A DNA stretch of 9,071 nt from Bacillota bacterium. GTDB lineage: Bacteria; Bacillota; Desulfitobacteriia; Desulfitobacteriales; JAJXUE01. Positions 1 to 6,450 of the stretch are shown here, piece by piece; the stretch's first letter is position 1; every line of letters begins with the position of its first letter. The stretch covers positions 1 to 9,071 of the forward strand of contig JAJYNB010000242.1 in NCBI GenBank assembly GCA_021786555.1. The letters run 5' to 3'. The notes beneath the pieces were generated by a model. It was not told the DNA's origin. It made no database searches and was given only the letters and a program-made list of their open reading frames with translations. The position numbers and the translations under genes are program-made.

Positions 1-240
1 GCCGAGCACGCAGCAAAGTTTGCCGAACTCCTGGGCGATGTGGTCACAGCCAGCACCAAACAGAATCTCAGCCTGAGAGTTGAAGCTGAGCACGGCGCCT
101 GCCAGGGCAAAAAGGACCTGGCAACCTTGGCCAAAAAGTTAAACCTTGACGCCATTCACGACACCGTTCACGAAATGAGCAAAGACGAAGCCCGGCACGG
201 CAAGGCTTTCCAAGGGCTTTTAAATAGGTATTTTAACTAA
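1..240 (+). CDS. Rubrerythrin-family peroxidase (reverse rubrerythrin / NADH peroxidase type), C-terminal part only
   Basis: The reading frame is open from base 1 and ends at TAA 238-240, so only the last 79 residues are present. The fragment has the second half of a ferritin-like four-helix bundle with the usual di-iron ligand pattern: an AEH motif at residues 1-3, an EAEHG segment near residue 30, and the C-terminal DEARHGKAF segment, an ExxRH-type motif. The ending LNLDAIHDTVHEM...DEARHGKAFQGLLNRYF is characteristic of the clostridial rubrerythrins that reduce hydrogen peroxide with electrons from NAD(P)H through rubredoxin-like carriers. The rubredoxin part, probably N-terminal as in reverse rubrerythrins, lies outside the window. 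The protein is cytoplasmic and its expected role is oxidative-stress defence in an anaerobe. A small CxxC protein follows 41 bases downstream on the same strand and is probably co-transcribed. Family assignment is firm. The exact subtype is inferred from the C-terminus alone. Confidence 0.85.
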   Translation, partial: AEHAAKFAELLGDVVTASTKQNLSLRVEAEHGACQGKKDLATLAKKLNLDAIHDTVHEMSKDEARHGKAFQGLLNRYFN

Positions 241-281
241 ACGGGGTAAATAAAATCAAAATATAGGGAGGGATGATTAAA

Positions 282-419
282 ATGGCACATTGTCAAAAAT
301 GCGGGGCGGAAGTCGACGAGATGGACCTGTATGAGGACTACGGTCTGAAAGTGTGCGAAGACTGCAAAATCAGAGCCACTGCCTCACCTTCCCAGCCCTG
401 TGGCGGAGAAAGATTTTGA
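282..419 (+). CDS. Small double-CxxC (zinc-ribbon-like) protein, 45 aa
   Basis: This 45-residue frame starts at ATG 282, nine bases after a GGGAGGG Shine-Dalgarno (266-272), and stops at TGA 417-419. An in-frame ATG at 273 is directly against the Shine-Dalgarno, so 282 is preferred. The protein has CQKC at residues 4-7 and CEDC at residues 25-28, with an acidic segment between them (EVDEMDLYEDY). This is the spacing of a treble-clef or zinc-ribbon knuckle that could bind Zn or Fe. A further Cys near the C-terminus sits in a CGGE segment. There is no signal peptide or membrane segment. It lies 41 bases behind the peroxidase gene with no terminator between them, so it is probably co-transcribed and may take part in redox or metal handling. 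I recognise the type as small conserved proteins of anaerobic Firmicutes but know no demonstrated function. The gene call is good; the function is unknown. Confidence 0.75.
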   Translation: MAHCQKCGAEVDEMDLYEDYGLKVCEDCKIRATASPSQPCGGERF

Positions 420-438
420 GCGGCTTAACAGCAATTTA

Positions 439-477
439 TACAGCAACAGCCAGGCGAATCGCCTGGCTGTTGCTGTA
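439..477. terminator. Long inverted repeat, probable bidirectional terminator
   Basis: A perfect 17-bp stem (441-475), extended by two A/T pairs to 439-477, contains CAGCAACAGCCAGGC and its reverse complement around a short GAATC loop. It lies between the stop of the 45-aa gene (419) and the stop of the convergent GGDEF-EAL gene (486-488), the expected place for a shared transcription terminator. Neither side has a good T-tract, so it may act as an imperfect intrinsic terminator or as an mRNA 3'-end stabiliser. The dyad is certain. The terminator role is inferred. Confidence 0.65.
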
Positions 478-485
478 GGCTGCGT

Positions 486-2336
486 TTACTGGGAAACCGC
501 TTCCTGCCTGCGCAGCAGCAGTTCCTGAACTGCATCTGCAGGCAAGGGCCTGCTGAAGAGGTACCCCTGTATGGCATCACAACCGCATTCTCGCAAAAAG
601 GCGAGCTGCTCTTCGCTCTCTACCCCTTCTGCCACAACGGTGAGCTTTAATGTCCTGGCTATTTTAATGATATATTCGGTGATGGCCAGATCCCGTGGGT
701 CGATTGCAAGATTGTGAACAAATTCCTTATCAATTTTTAATGTACTAAATGGATAGTCCTTGAGCCTGCTGAGAGAGGAATAGCCCGTGCCGAAATCGTC
801 GATAGCCAGCCTTACTCCCATGCTGTCCAAAGCTTTCAAGCTGTTCATTACCCGTCCCTCATTAAGATCGGCTACACTCTCGGTTATTTCCAGCTGCAAA
901 TATTCGGGGGGCAAGCCGGTTTCCTGTAGAATTTCCTTCAAGCTGTAAACCAAATTCCTCTGCAGGAACTGGCAGGAGGAGAGATTTACGGCCATGTAGA
1001 CGGCGTCATATCCCGCATCCTGCCACGCCTTGTTCTGAGCGCAGGCCGTACGCATAACCCACTCTCCCAGCGGGACAATCAACCCTGTTTCCTCCGCCGC
1101 CGGAATAAATCTCCCAGGCAAGATGAGTCCTTGTTCGGGGTGCTGCCAACGTACCAATGCCTCCATGCCCGTGATCAGTCCCGAACCCAAATCAACCACC
1201 GGCTGGTAGTAAACTGCAAATTCCTCATTCTTCAAAGCCCGGCGCAGGCTGTTTGCCAAGCTTAACTGTTCTGCCACCTCAGTGTTCATCAGGCCGGTAT
1301 AAAACTGGAATTTGTTTTTGCCTTGTTCTTTGGCCCGGTATAAAGCCGCATCCGCGTTCTTAACCAGTGTCTGGATATCCTGCCCGTCTGACGGATAGAT
1401 GCTTATGCCTGCACTGGCTGTGACATAAAGTTCCTGACCGTCGATCAGAAACGGTTCTATCATGGCTTCGAGCAACGCGTTTGCTACTGCAGCCGCTTCA
1501 TCAGGGTGCCCTATGTTTGGAATTATGATGAGAAATTCGTCACCGCCGAGGCGTCCAATAAGGTTGGGTTCTCCGATGCACCGGACCAAGCGCTGCGCCA
1601 CAACTTTGAGCAGAACATCACCTTCATTGTGGCCGAGAGTGTCATTGATCAGCTTAAACCGGTCCAAATCCAGAAAAATAACCGCCGCCATACTACCGCT
1701 GGTCTCCACCTCCTCGGTAACCCGGGTGAGCTGGTCCAGTAAAAGGTTGCGGTTCGGCAATCCGGTAAGGTTATCAAAATAAGACAAGTAATTAAGCTGC
1801 TTAAAGGCAACGCTGATTTGCTCTTCCCCCCGCAGCACAATTTTTAGCGGGTAACGGTACAGGATGTTTCCAACCACAAAGCCCAAAGCAGCAAAAAACA
1901 ATAACAGCAGAACAGCGTTGTAAAACGCAGCGTTGGTATCGATGCCAACCAGCACGTAACCATAGACCGTTGTGCCGTTGCGAATTTGCGCTTCCTGCCG
2001 AATGTCAACAAAATACGGCGTATTTTCCGTCACTTTATCGATTTGGTTCCTGTTTCCGTCGAGGAGTTCTATGTAAGCAATGTCTTGAGTGTAATCAAGT
2101 AAACTGCTCAAATATTGGCGGGCAGGGTTCTGCCAGTTTTCCGGCTCTGCTTTAACAAACTCATGAATTTTCCATGCTACCTGTTGACTCCTGGCAAAAC
2201 TCGCTTCCCGGTCATTGTAGAGTGAAAGCACCAGGTAGGTAACAGGCAAGGTTATGGCGATCAAAAATCCTGTCAATAGAGCTAGTCCGAGCATTCTCGT
2301 TTTAAAATGCCTGGACAGACCGATTGCTGCATCCAT
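486..2336 (-). CDS. Membrane-bound GGDEF-EAL cyclic di-GMP signalling protein, 616 aa
   Basis: This is a bifunctional cyclic di-GMP turnover protein. Residues about 14-38 and 141-158 are hydrophobic membrane helices flanking an extracytoplasmic segment of about 100 residues, probably the sensor, for which I see no named domain. A GGDEF diguanylate cyclase domain (about 185-345) has an intact GGDEF at 264-268 and the DLDRFK...ND metal and nucleotide region at 223-232. The product-inhibition I-site (RxxD before GGDEF) reads GEPN, so feedback inhibition is probably lost. An EAL phosphodiesterase domain (about 355-605) keeps the catalytic set: E392 of EAL, N451, E483, D513-D514, K534, E570 and Q590. 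Both activities are therefore possible on sequence grounds, and the net direction cannot be told. The start is ATG 2336 with AAGGAG at 2348-2353, 11 bases upstream. The gene converges on the peroxidase unit. Its 3' end abuts the 439-477 hairpin. Confidence 0.95.
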   Translation of the reverse strand: MDAAIGLSRHFKTRMLGLALLTGFLIAITLPVTYLVLSLYNDREASFARSQQVAWKIHEFVKAEPENWQNPARQYLSSLLDYTQDIAYIELLDGNRNQIDKVTENTPYFVDIRQEAQIRNGTTVYGYVLVGIDTNAAFYNAVLLLLFFAALGFVVGNILYRYPLKIVLRGEEQISVAFKQLNYLSYFDNLTGLPNRNLLLDQLTRVTEEVETSGSMAAVIFLDLDRFKLINDTLGHNEGDVLLKVVAQRLVRCIGEPNLIGRLGGDEFLIIIPNIGHPDEAAAVANALLEAMIEPFLIDGQELYVTASAGISIYPSDGQDIQTLVKNADAALYRAKEQGKNKFQFYTGLMNTEVAEQLSLANSLRRALKNEEFAVYYQPVVDLGSGLITGMEALVRWQHPEQGLILPGRFIPAAEETGLIVPLGEWVMRTACAQNKAWQDAGYDAVYMAVNLSSCQFLQRNLVYSLKEILQETGLPPEYLQLEITESVADLNEGRVMNSLKALDSMGVRLAIDDFGTGYSSLSRLKDYPFSTLKIDKEFVHNLAIDPRDLAITEYIIKIARTLKLTVVAEGVESEEQLAFLRECGCDAIQGYLFSRPLPADAVQELLLRRQEAVSQ

Positions 2337-2375
2337 AATTAAGCCTGCTCCTTAACTGCCAATCATCCTTGCCCC

Positions 2376-2384
2376 ATTATAACA
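2376..2384 (-). promoter_or_regulatory. Extended -10 promoter for the GGDEF-EAL gene
   Basis: On the minus strand the sequence reads TGTTATAAT, a perfect extended -10 (TGnTATAAT), followed by GGGG. Initiation near 2369 would give a leader of about 32 bases with the AAGGAG site inside it. No good -35 hexamer stands 16-18 bases upstream, which is tolerated when the -10 is extended. This supports separate transcription of the GGDEF-EAL gene from the methyltransferase-like gene upstream. Confidence 0.5.
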
Positions 2385-2400
2385 GTTTTCGACATCAGGT

Positions 2401-2416
2401 ACCTAAACTTTTGGCC
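2401..2416. repeat. Direct repeat copy 1 (ACCTAAACTTTTGGCC)
   Basis: This 16-mer matches 2483-2498 at 14 of 16 positions, in the same orientation and 82 bases away. Both copies lie in the gap between the GGDEF-EAL gene and the methyltransferase-like gene, and this copy is just upstream of the extended -10. It could be a regulator site or chance in AT-rich DNA. Confidence 0.4.
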
Positions 2417-2482
2417 AAGAGCCAGGAAAAAATTTACTGAGGCCATCCAACTGCCCCAGCCGACCCATAAAAAGCGTTTTTT

Positions 2483-2498
2483 ACCTAAATTTTTGACC
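2483..2498. repeat. Direct repeat copy 2 (ACCTAAATTTTTGACC)
   Basis: This is the partner of the repeat at 2401-2416. It lies 29 bases beyond the stop of the methyltransferase-like gene, next to a weak AT dyad (AAAAAGCGTTTTT, 2470-2482 region) and a small AATTTC-TT-GAAATT hairpin (2503-2516). None of these makes a convincing intrinsic terminator for the leftward gene. Confidence 0.4.
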
Positions 2499-2527
2499 CC
2501 GAAATTTCTTGAAATTGGTGTGGGCCC

Positions 2528-3556
2528 TTAGTCGTAAAGCTTATATTTCTCCCGAATCGCTGTGGAAACGTTTTTCAACATCTCAAAGGATCTGTTAACT
2601 GTTTTACTGCCGTCGGCATTTATCAGGCAGCAGCGGGCAGGGGCCAGCAGTGACTGCTTGAGTAGACGTTCCAGGGAAATCCCCTTATCTGCCAAGTATC
2701 CCCACATCTCTTCCAGCCTCTGCACCATGTTTTTTACCTGAACATCGGCCATTTCCTCAGTGAGGGTGGGAATTATTCCCCAGGCTATATACCTCCCTTC
2801 TTCCAAGAAAGTCTTAACTTGGTCATGGTAGCGGGTGAAAATATGCCCGCAGCTTAAAGCATCCATCGATAATATGCTGATATCCTGGCTGAGCAAAAAG
2901 GACCAATCAGGATTGCCGCACAGGTGGATGCCTATGGGCGCCTCCATCATGCCGATAAAGTCCTGATAGTCCTGACGGGCTGTTTCACTGGCGTAGCCGG
3001 TAAAGGAACCGAAGATGATTTCCAGGCCCGGTTCATCCACCCACATGAAAGCCCGCGGATTTTTCTCTTTCAGCTGGCGGTACTGGACGTTCATCTTCTT
3101 GGCCATAAATTCATAGATCAATCCCTTGACCTCAGCGTTGTAAATAATGGGCTTCTTGTTCTCATCCATGATTTTCATGCCGAAGCTTACAGGCCCGATC
3201 AGTTGGCCCCGAATACCCTTATACCGGCTTAGGTCCTTGGCCAAGAACCGCTCGTACACCATGGAATATTCTCCGCTAAGGGCAAAATAGTCCGGCTCCT
3301 CCATATGCTCCAGGTATTCCGGCAGTTGTTCGTAGAAAAGCTCTGTAGAAAACTTGATGCGCTGGTCAGCCAAATCAAGGGTAATCCCCGGAAAATGCTC
3401 CGAGGCCTGAACGTACATGTCTTCATAGAAACTTACCCGCGGCAGTTGCGGCCAAAACGGTATATCGACGGACAAGGCCAATTCCAAGGCCTCATCCACA
3501 CTGTTATGCGGCATAACTCCCATTGCAGTAGTGCGGCAGTTACCTTTCCATTCCAT
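2528..3556 (-). CDS. MetE/UroD-superfamily methyltransferase-like protein, 342 aa
   Basis: The protein resembles the C-terminal catalytic barrel of cobalamin-independent methionine synthase and the related UroD/MtaA-type zinc methyltransferases. The visible signs are an N-terminal GNCRTTAMGVMPH segment (residues 5-17), typical of the small MetE-like group, WVDEP at 172-176 matching the conserved DEP motif of MetE, and HLCG at 211-214 giving H211 and C213 as probable zinc ligands. A distal pair C309-C310 could supply the third thiol. The 342-residue length covers a single barrel and lacks the MetE N-terminal half. It is cytoplasmic, with no signal or membrane segment. The chemistry should be zinc-activated thiol methyl transfer or a related corrinoid methyl transfer, but donor and acceptor are not evident. 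No cobalamin, folate or methionine gene lies beside it in this window. The start is ATG 3556 with GGGGGAG at 3562-3568. The superfamily is well supported; the substrate is unknown. Confidence 0.8.
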   Translation of the reverse strand: MEWKGNCRTTAMGVMPHNSVDEALELALSVDIPFWPQLPRVSFYEDMYVQASEHFPGITLDLADQRIKFSTELFYEQLPEYLEHMEEPDYFALSGEYSMVYERFLAKDLSRYKGIRGQLIGPVSFGMKIMDENKKPIIYNAEVKGLIYEFMAKKMNVQYRQLKEKNPRAFMWVDEPGLEIIFGSFTGYASETARQDYQDFIGMMEAPIGIHLCGNPDWSFLLSQDISILSMDALSCGHIFTRYHDQVKTFLEEGRYIAWGIIPTLTEEMADVQVKNMVQRLEEMWGYLADKGISLERLLKQSLLAPARCCLINADGSKTVNRSFEMLKNVSTAIREKYKLYD

Positions 3557-3604
3557 ACCTGCTCCCCCTTTTTACCTTAGGATACCCTCTCGTGGGATTG
3601 CCGG

Positions 3605-3639
3605 CTATGATTTGCATCATAGTGTTATAGTGATTTGCA
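3605..3639. promoter_or_regulatory. Dyad plus direct repeat upstream of the methyltransferase-like gene
   Basis: CTATGATTTGCATCATAG (3605-3622) is a perfect 7-bp inverted repeat around TTGC. Its TGATTTGCA core occurs again at 3631-3639, 23 bases away in direct orientation, about two helical turns. On the minus strand two -10-like hexamers (TATGAT, 3616-3621; TATAAC, 3624-3629) lie in or between the repeats, about 60-70 bases before ATG 3556. I saw no strong -35. The arrangement looks like an operator over a promoter; the regulator is unknown. Confidence 0.4.
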
Positions 3640-3676
3640 CGACAGGCTGCTTTAATGCATGAATACCCGGCCAAAT

Positions 3677-3713
3677 AACCCGGTCAGAGACAGCGGCGGG
3701 TTTAATCCGGGTT
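3677..3713 (-). terminator. Weak hairpin downstream of recG
   Basis: AACCCGG (3677-3683) pairs with CCGGGTT (3707-3713) over a 23-base loop, about 80 bases past the recG stop. A T-tract is lacking on the minus strand, where ATTTGG follows. It is the best candidate I see for ending the yloU-fakA-recG transcript, but it is weak, and read-through into the methyltransferase-like gene cannot be excluded. Confidence 0.25.
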
Positions 3714-3792
3714 TCAGGAATTCAAAAGGCAAAGGGCCAGCCAATGCTAACCCTCATACTTTCACACATAATTCACTTGCTGCATCCAGCCT

Positions 3793-6399
3793 TCAACTCC
3801 GCAAAAACTGCTGAGATCCAAACCGCTTTTCCGTTTCACGCAAAAGAGCCTCGTTGGAGGGCGACGCCATGAGTATCTCCGCGGCGACCCTGGCTTGGTC
3901 CAAAAGCACCCCGTCCTGCAGGATATCGGCAATCTTTAGTTCCGGCAGTCCGTGCTGCCTGGTGCCGAAAAATTCGCCCGGCCCCCTAAGTTTCAGGTCC
4001 TCTTCCGCTATCTTAAAACCATCGTTGGTCTCGCACAGAATGTTAAGCCTGCGCTGAATATCCTCGGTAAAGGCATTACTGACTAACAGACAGTAGGACT
4101 GGTATTCACCCCGCCCTACCCGTCCCCGCAGCTGATGCAGTTGGGCAAGGCCGAACCGTTCCGCCCCCTCCACCACCATCACACTGGCGTTGGGCACATT
4201 TACCCCTACTTCGATTACCGTGGTGGAAACCAGAACGCGAATCGTATTGGCCCGGAATCCTTCAATCACGCTTTCCTTCTCCTGAGGTTTCATCCTGCCG
4301 TGCAGCAGGCCTATCCTGTAGCGCGGGAAACGCCTGGCCATCTCTTCCGCCAGTTCAGTGGCTGCCCGTAAATCCAAAGCCTCCGACTCTTCAACCAAAG
4401 GACAGACCACATAGACTTGCCGGCCGAGGGCAATCTCCCGCTCCATAAACTTGTAAAGCTTTTCCCTGCTTTTGTCGCTAATATGGAGGGTCTTAATCTC
4501 CTTGCGCCCAGGCGGCATTTCATCAATTACCGAAAGGTGCAGATCACCGTATAGGGTTAGCGCCAGTGTACGGGGAATGGGGGTTGCTGTCATCACCAAT
4601 ACATGGGGGTTTTCTCCTTTTTGCTGCAGTTCAGCTCTTTGGCGCACACCGAAACGGTGCTGTTCGTCGGTAACCGCCAGTCCCAGAGCCTGAAAAGCTA
4701 CACCCTCCTGAATCAAGGCGTGGGTACCCACCAAAATGTCGCAGTCACCGCAGGCAACCCGCTGCAGGATTTCCTCCCGTTCCCTTTTTCCCTGGCTTCC
4801 CGTGAGCAAGCCTACCTTTATGCCTAAAGGTTCCAGCACATCCTTCAGATATGTACAATGCTGTTCGGCCAAAATTTCCGTCGGAGCCATCATCGCACCC
4901 TGGTAACCGCACTCCACTGCCCTAAGCAGGGCCATAGCCGCCACAACTGTTTTGCCTGACCCCACATCACCCTGGACCAGCCGGGCCATGGGGTGTTTGC
5001 CAGCCATATCACGCAGGATTTCACCGGTTATCCTCTCCTGGGCCAGGGTTAATTTGAAAGGCAATCCTGCACGCAGTTTTGGCAGCAAGCCGTTCTCACA
5101 CACCATGGGAATACCGGGGAGTTCTGTTTTTTTGCCCCTCAGCCGTTGGATGCCCAGCTGGAGCAGCAAGAATTCCTCAAACACCAGGCGACGCCGCGCC
5201 GCCTGCTGTTCTTTAAAGTCAGTCGGAAAGTGAATCTGCCGGTAAGCCTCAATCCTATCCATCAAACCGTACCGTTTCAGCATGGTTTCCGGCAGGATTT
5301 CCGGCATCAGCTCTTCAATCTTTTCCAAAGCGTTACCCACCAGTGTGCGAATTTGTTTAGGAGGAAGGTTTTCCGTAGCCGCATATACAGGGACTATTCC
5401 TGGGGTAAATTCTCCCCCTTCCACCACTTCATAATCTGTTACCGCCAGATCTGCAATCCCAAAGCGCCGGTCCACTTTGCCCGTTACAATAATTTCTGTT
5501 CCCTTGGGAAGCTGCTTGCTTAGGTAATGATTGTTGAACCACACTGCGTTAAGCGTACCGCTCCGGTCCCGGATCCCAACTTTGATGATTGTCAGGCCCC
5601 GCCGGGGTTTGATCTCCTGGTGTCCCGTTACCATGCCCCGGACGGTTTCCACCGCACCGTGCACTACCTCGCTGATAGTTTTCACTTGGCGGCGGTCCTC
5701 ATAGCGCCGCGGAAAATGGTTTAACAGATCCTCCACCGTAATAATCCCCAGTTTAGCTAAAAGCTTGGCGCGCTGTGGGCCAACGTTTTTTAAATATTGA
5801 ACCGGAAGGGCCTTGGCCGGATCCCTAACCTCTGGTATTTTGCTGCCTTTGACATTTTTTTGTCCAGAATTGCTTCCTTCTGTGCCTGAATCCCCCTTTT
5901 TCTTGTCCCGTTCTTTTAACTTCTCAATATCTTCTTGCCAGCGCCTCAGGCCGCTTAGCAGCATTTTCTGCTGTGTCCTGGTAAGAGCAAATTTTCCAGC
6001 GAGGGTCTGCCCAGGTTGTATGCTTGCCCCAGCGGGTTTGTCCGGCGGCGCCCCTGGCTTAAGGCCCCGCACCTTGCTGCCACTGGGAACCAGACTAAGA
6101 TGGGAAGGAGCAGTGCCCAGCCCTTGCTGCAGGGCTGACACCAGTTTGGCAATCTCCACCAAGCACTTCTGCCTCTGGCGTGGGGGCAGTTCCAAGTAGT
6201 TTAAAGCCAAATCCTTGAGCCTATCCAGGATAACCCGGTAACGGACCAGCCCGGCCTGGGGGTGTAAAGCCAGTTTGTCCACGGAAAGCAGGAGGAAATT
6301 GGCAAAACCACCCAGCACTCCTGCATTGGTACAACCGTTACGCTCCTCGGCCTTAATCGCTTTATTCAAGGTTTCTAACAGAACCAGGGGGTTGGCCAT
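3793..6399 (-). CDS. recG: ATP-dependent DNA helicase RecG with N-terminal helical extension, 868 aa
   Basis: RecG drives branch migration and regression of stalled forks and Holliday junctions. Numbering is from ATG 6399. Residues 1-160 are a helical extension, followed by a charged low-complexity linker (162-197), the helix-hairpin-helix-like start of the wedge domain (198-236) and its OB fold (about 242-327). The helicase core shows Walker A GDVGSGKT (477-484), DEQH (578-581), TATPIPRT (604-611) and the motif VI segment QLRGRVGRG (756-764). The RecG-specific GPGEFFGTRQHG lies at 806-817. The usual length is about 680-700 residues. The extension is like the RecG_N four-helix domain of Thermotoga RecG. 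ATG 6399 is chosen because GAGGTGA stands 5 bases before it. A GTG at 6406-6408, in frame and overlapping that Shine-Dalgarno, would add three residues (871 aa). The gene lies 51 bases after fakA and is probably co-transcribed. Confidence 0.96.
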   Translation of the reverse strand: MANPLVLLETLNKAIKAEERNGCTNAGVLGGFANFLLLSVDKLALHPQAGLVRYRVILDRLKDLALNYLELPPRQRQKCLVEIAKLVSALQQGLGTAPSHLSLVPSGSKVRGLKPGAPPDKPAGASIQPGQTLAGKFALTRTQQKMLLSGLRRWQEDIEKLKERDKKKGDSGTEGSNSGQKNVKGSKIPEVRDPAKALPVQYLKNVGPQRAKLLAKLGIITVEDLLNHFPRRYEDRRQVKTISEVVHGAVETVRGMVTGHQEIKPRRGLTIIKVGIRDRSGTLNAVWFNNHYLSKQLPKGTEIIVTGKVDRRFGIADLAVTDYEVVEGGEFTPGIVPVYAATENLPPKQIRTLVGNALEKIEELMPEILPETMLKRYGLMDRIEAYRQIHFPTDFKEQQAARRRLVFEEFLLLQLGIQRLRGKKTELPGIPMVCENGLLPKLRAGLPFKLTLAQERITGEILRDMAGKHPMARLVQGDVGSGKTVVAAMALLRAVECGYQGAMMAPTEILAEQHCTYLKDVLEPLGIKVGLLTGSQGKREREEILQRVACGDCDILVGTHALIQEGVAFQALGLAVTDEQHRFGVRQRAELQQKGENPHVLVMTATPIPRTLALTLYGDLHLSVIDEMPPGRKEIKTLHISDKSREKLYKFMEREIALGRQVYVVCPLVEESEALDLRAATELAEEMARRFPRYRIGLLHGRMKPQEKESVIEGFRANTIRVLVSTTVIEVGVNVPNASVMVVEGAERFGLAQLHQLRGRVGRGEYQSYCLLVSNAFTEDIQRRLNILCETNDGFKIAEEDLKLRGPGEFFGTRQHGLPELKIADILQDGVLLDQARVAAEILMASPSNEALLRETEKRFGSQQFLRS

Positions 6400-6450
6400 C
6401 CCGCTCACCTCTCTCCCCCAATTCGCTCCAGCCTGGGTTTAATCCTGCTA

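Noticed and set aside
2470..2516. Intrinsic terminator for the MetE-like gene
   Set aside because: The dyads here (AAAAAGCGTTTTT and AATTTC-TT-GAAATT) are short A/T stems without the GC-rich stem plus T-tract layout.
5813..6199. 128-codon + strand reading frame opposite the RecG N-terminal extension
   Set aside because: I considered it because the extension is unusual. The minus-strand frame is continuous with the RecG core, and the + product is a compositionally biased Pro/Ser/Leu string typical of a shadow frame.
6406..6408. GTG start for RecG
   Set aside because: It overlaps the GAGGTGA that fits the ATG at 6399 well. Its own upstream GGGGGAG leaves only four bases, so ATG 6399 is preferred, without certainty.
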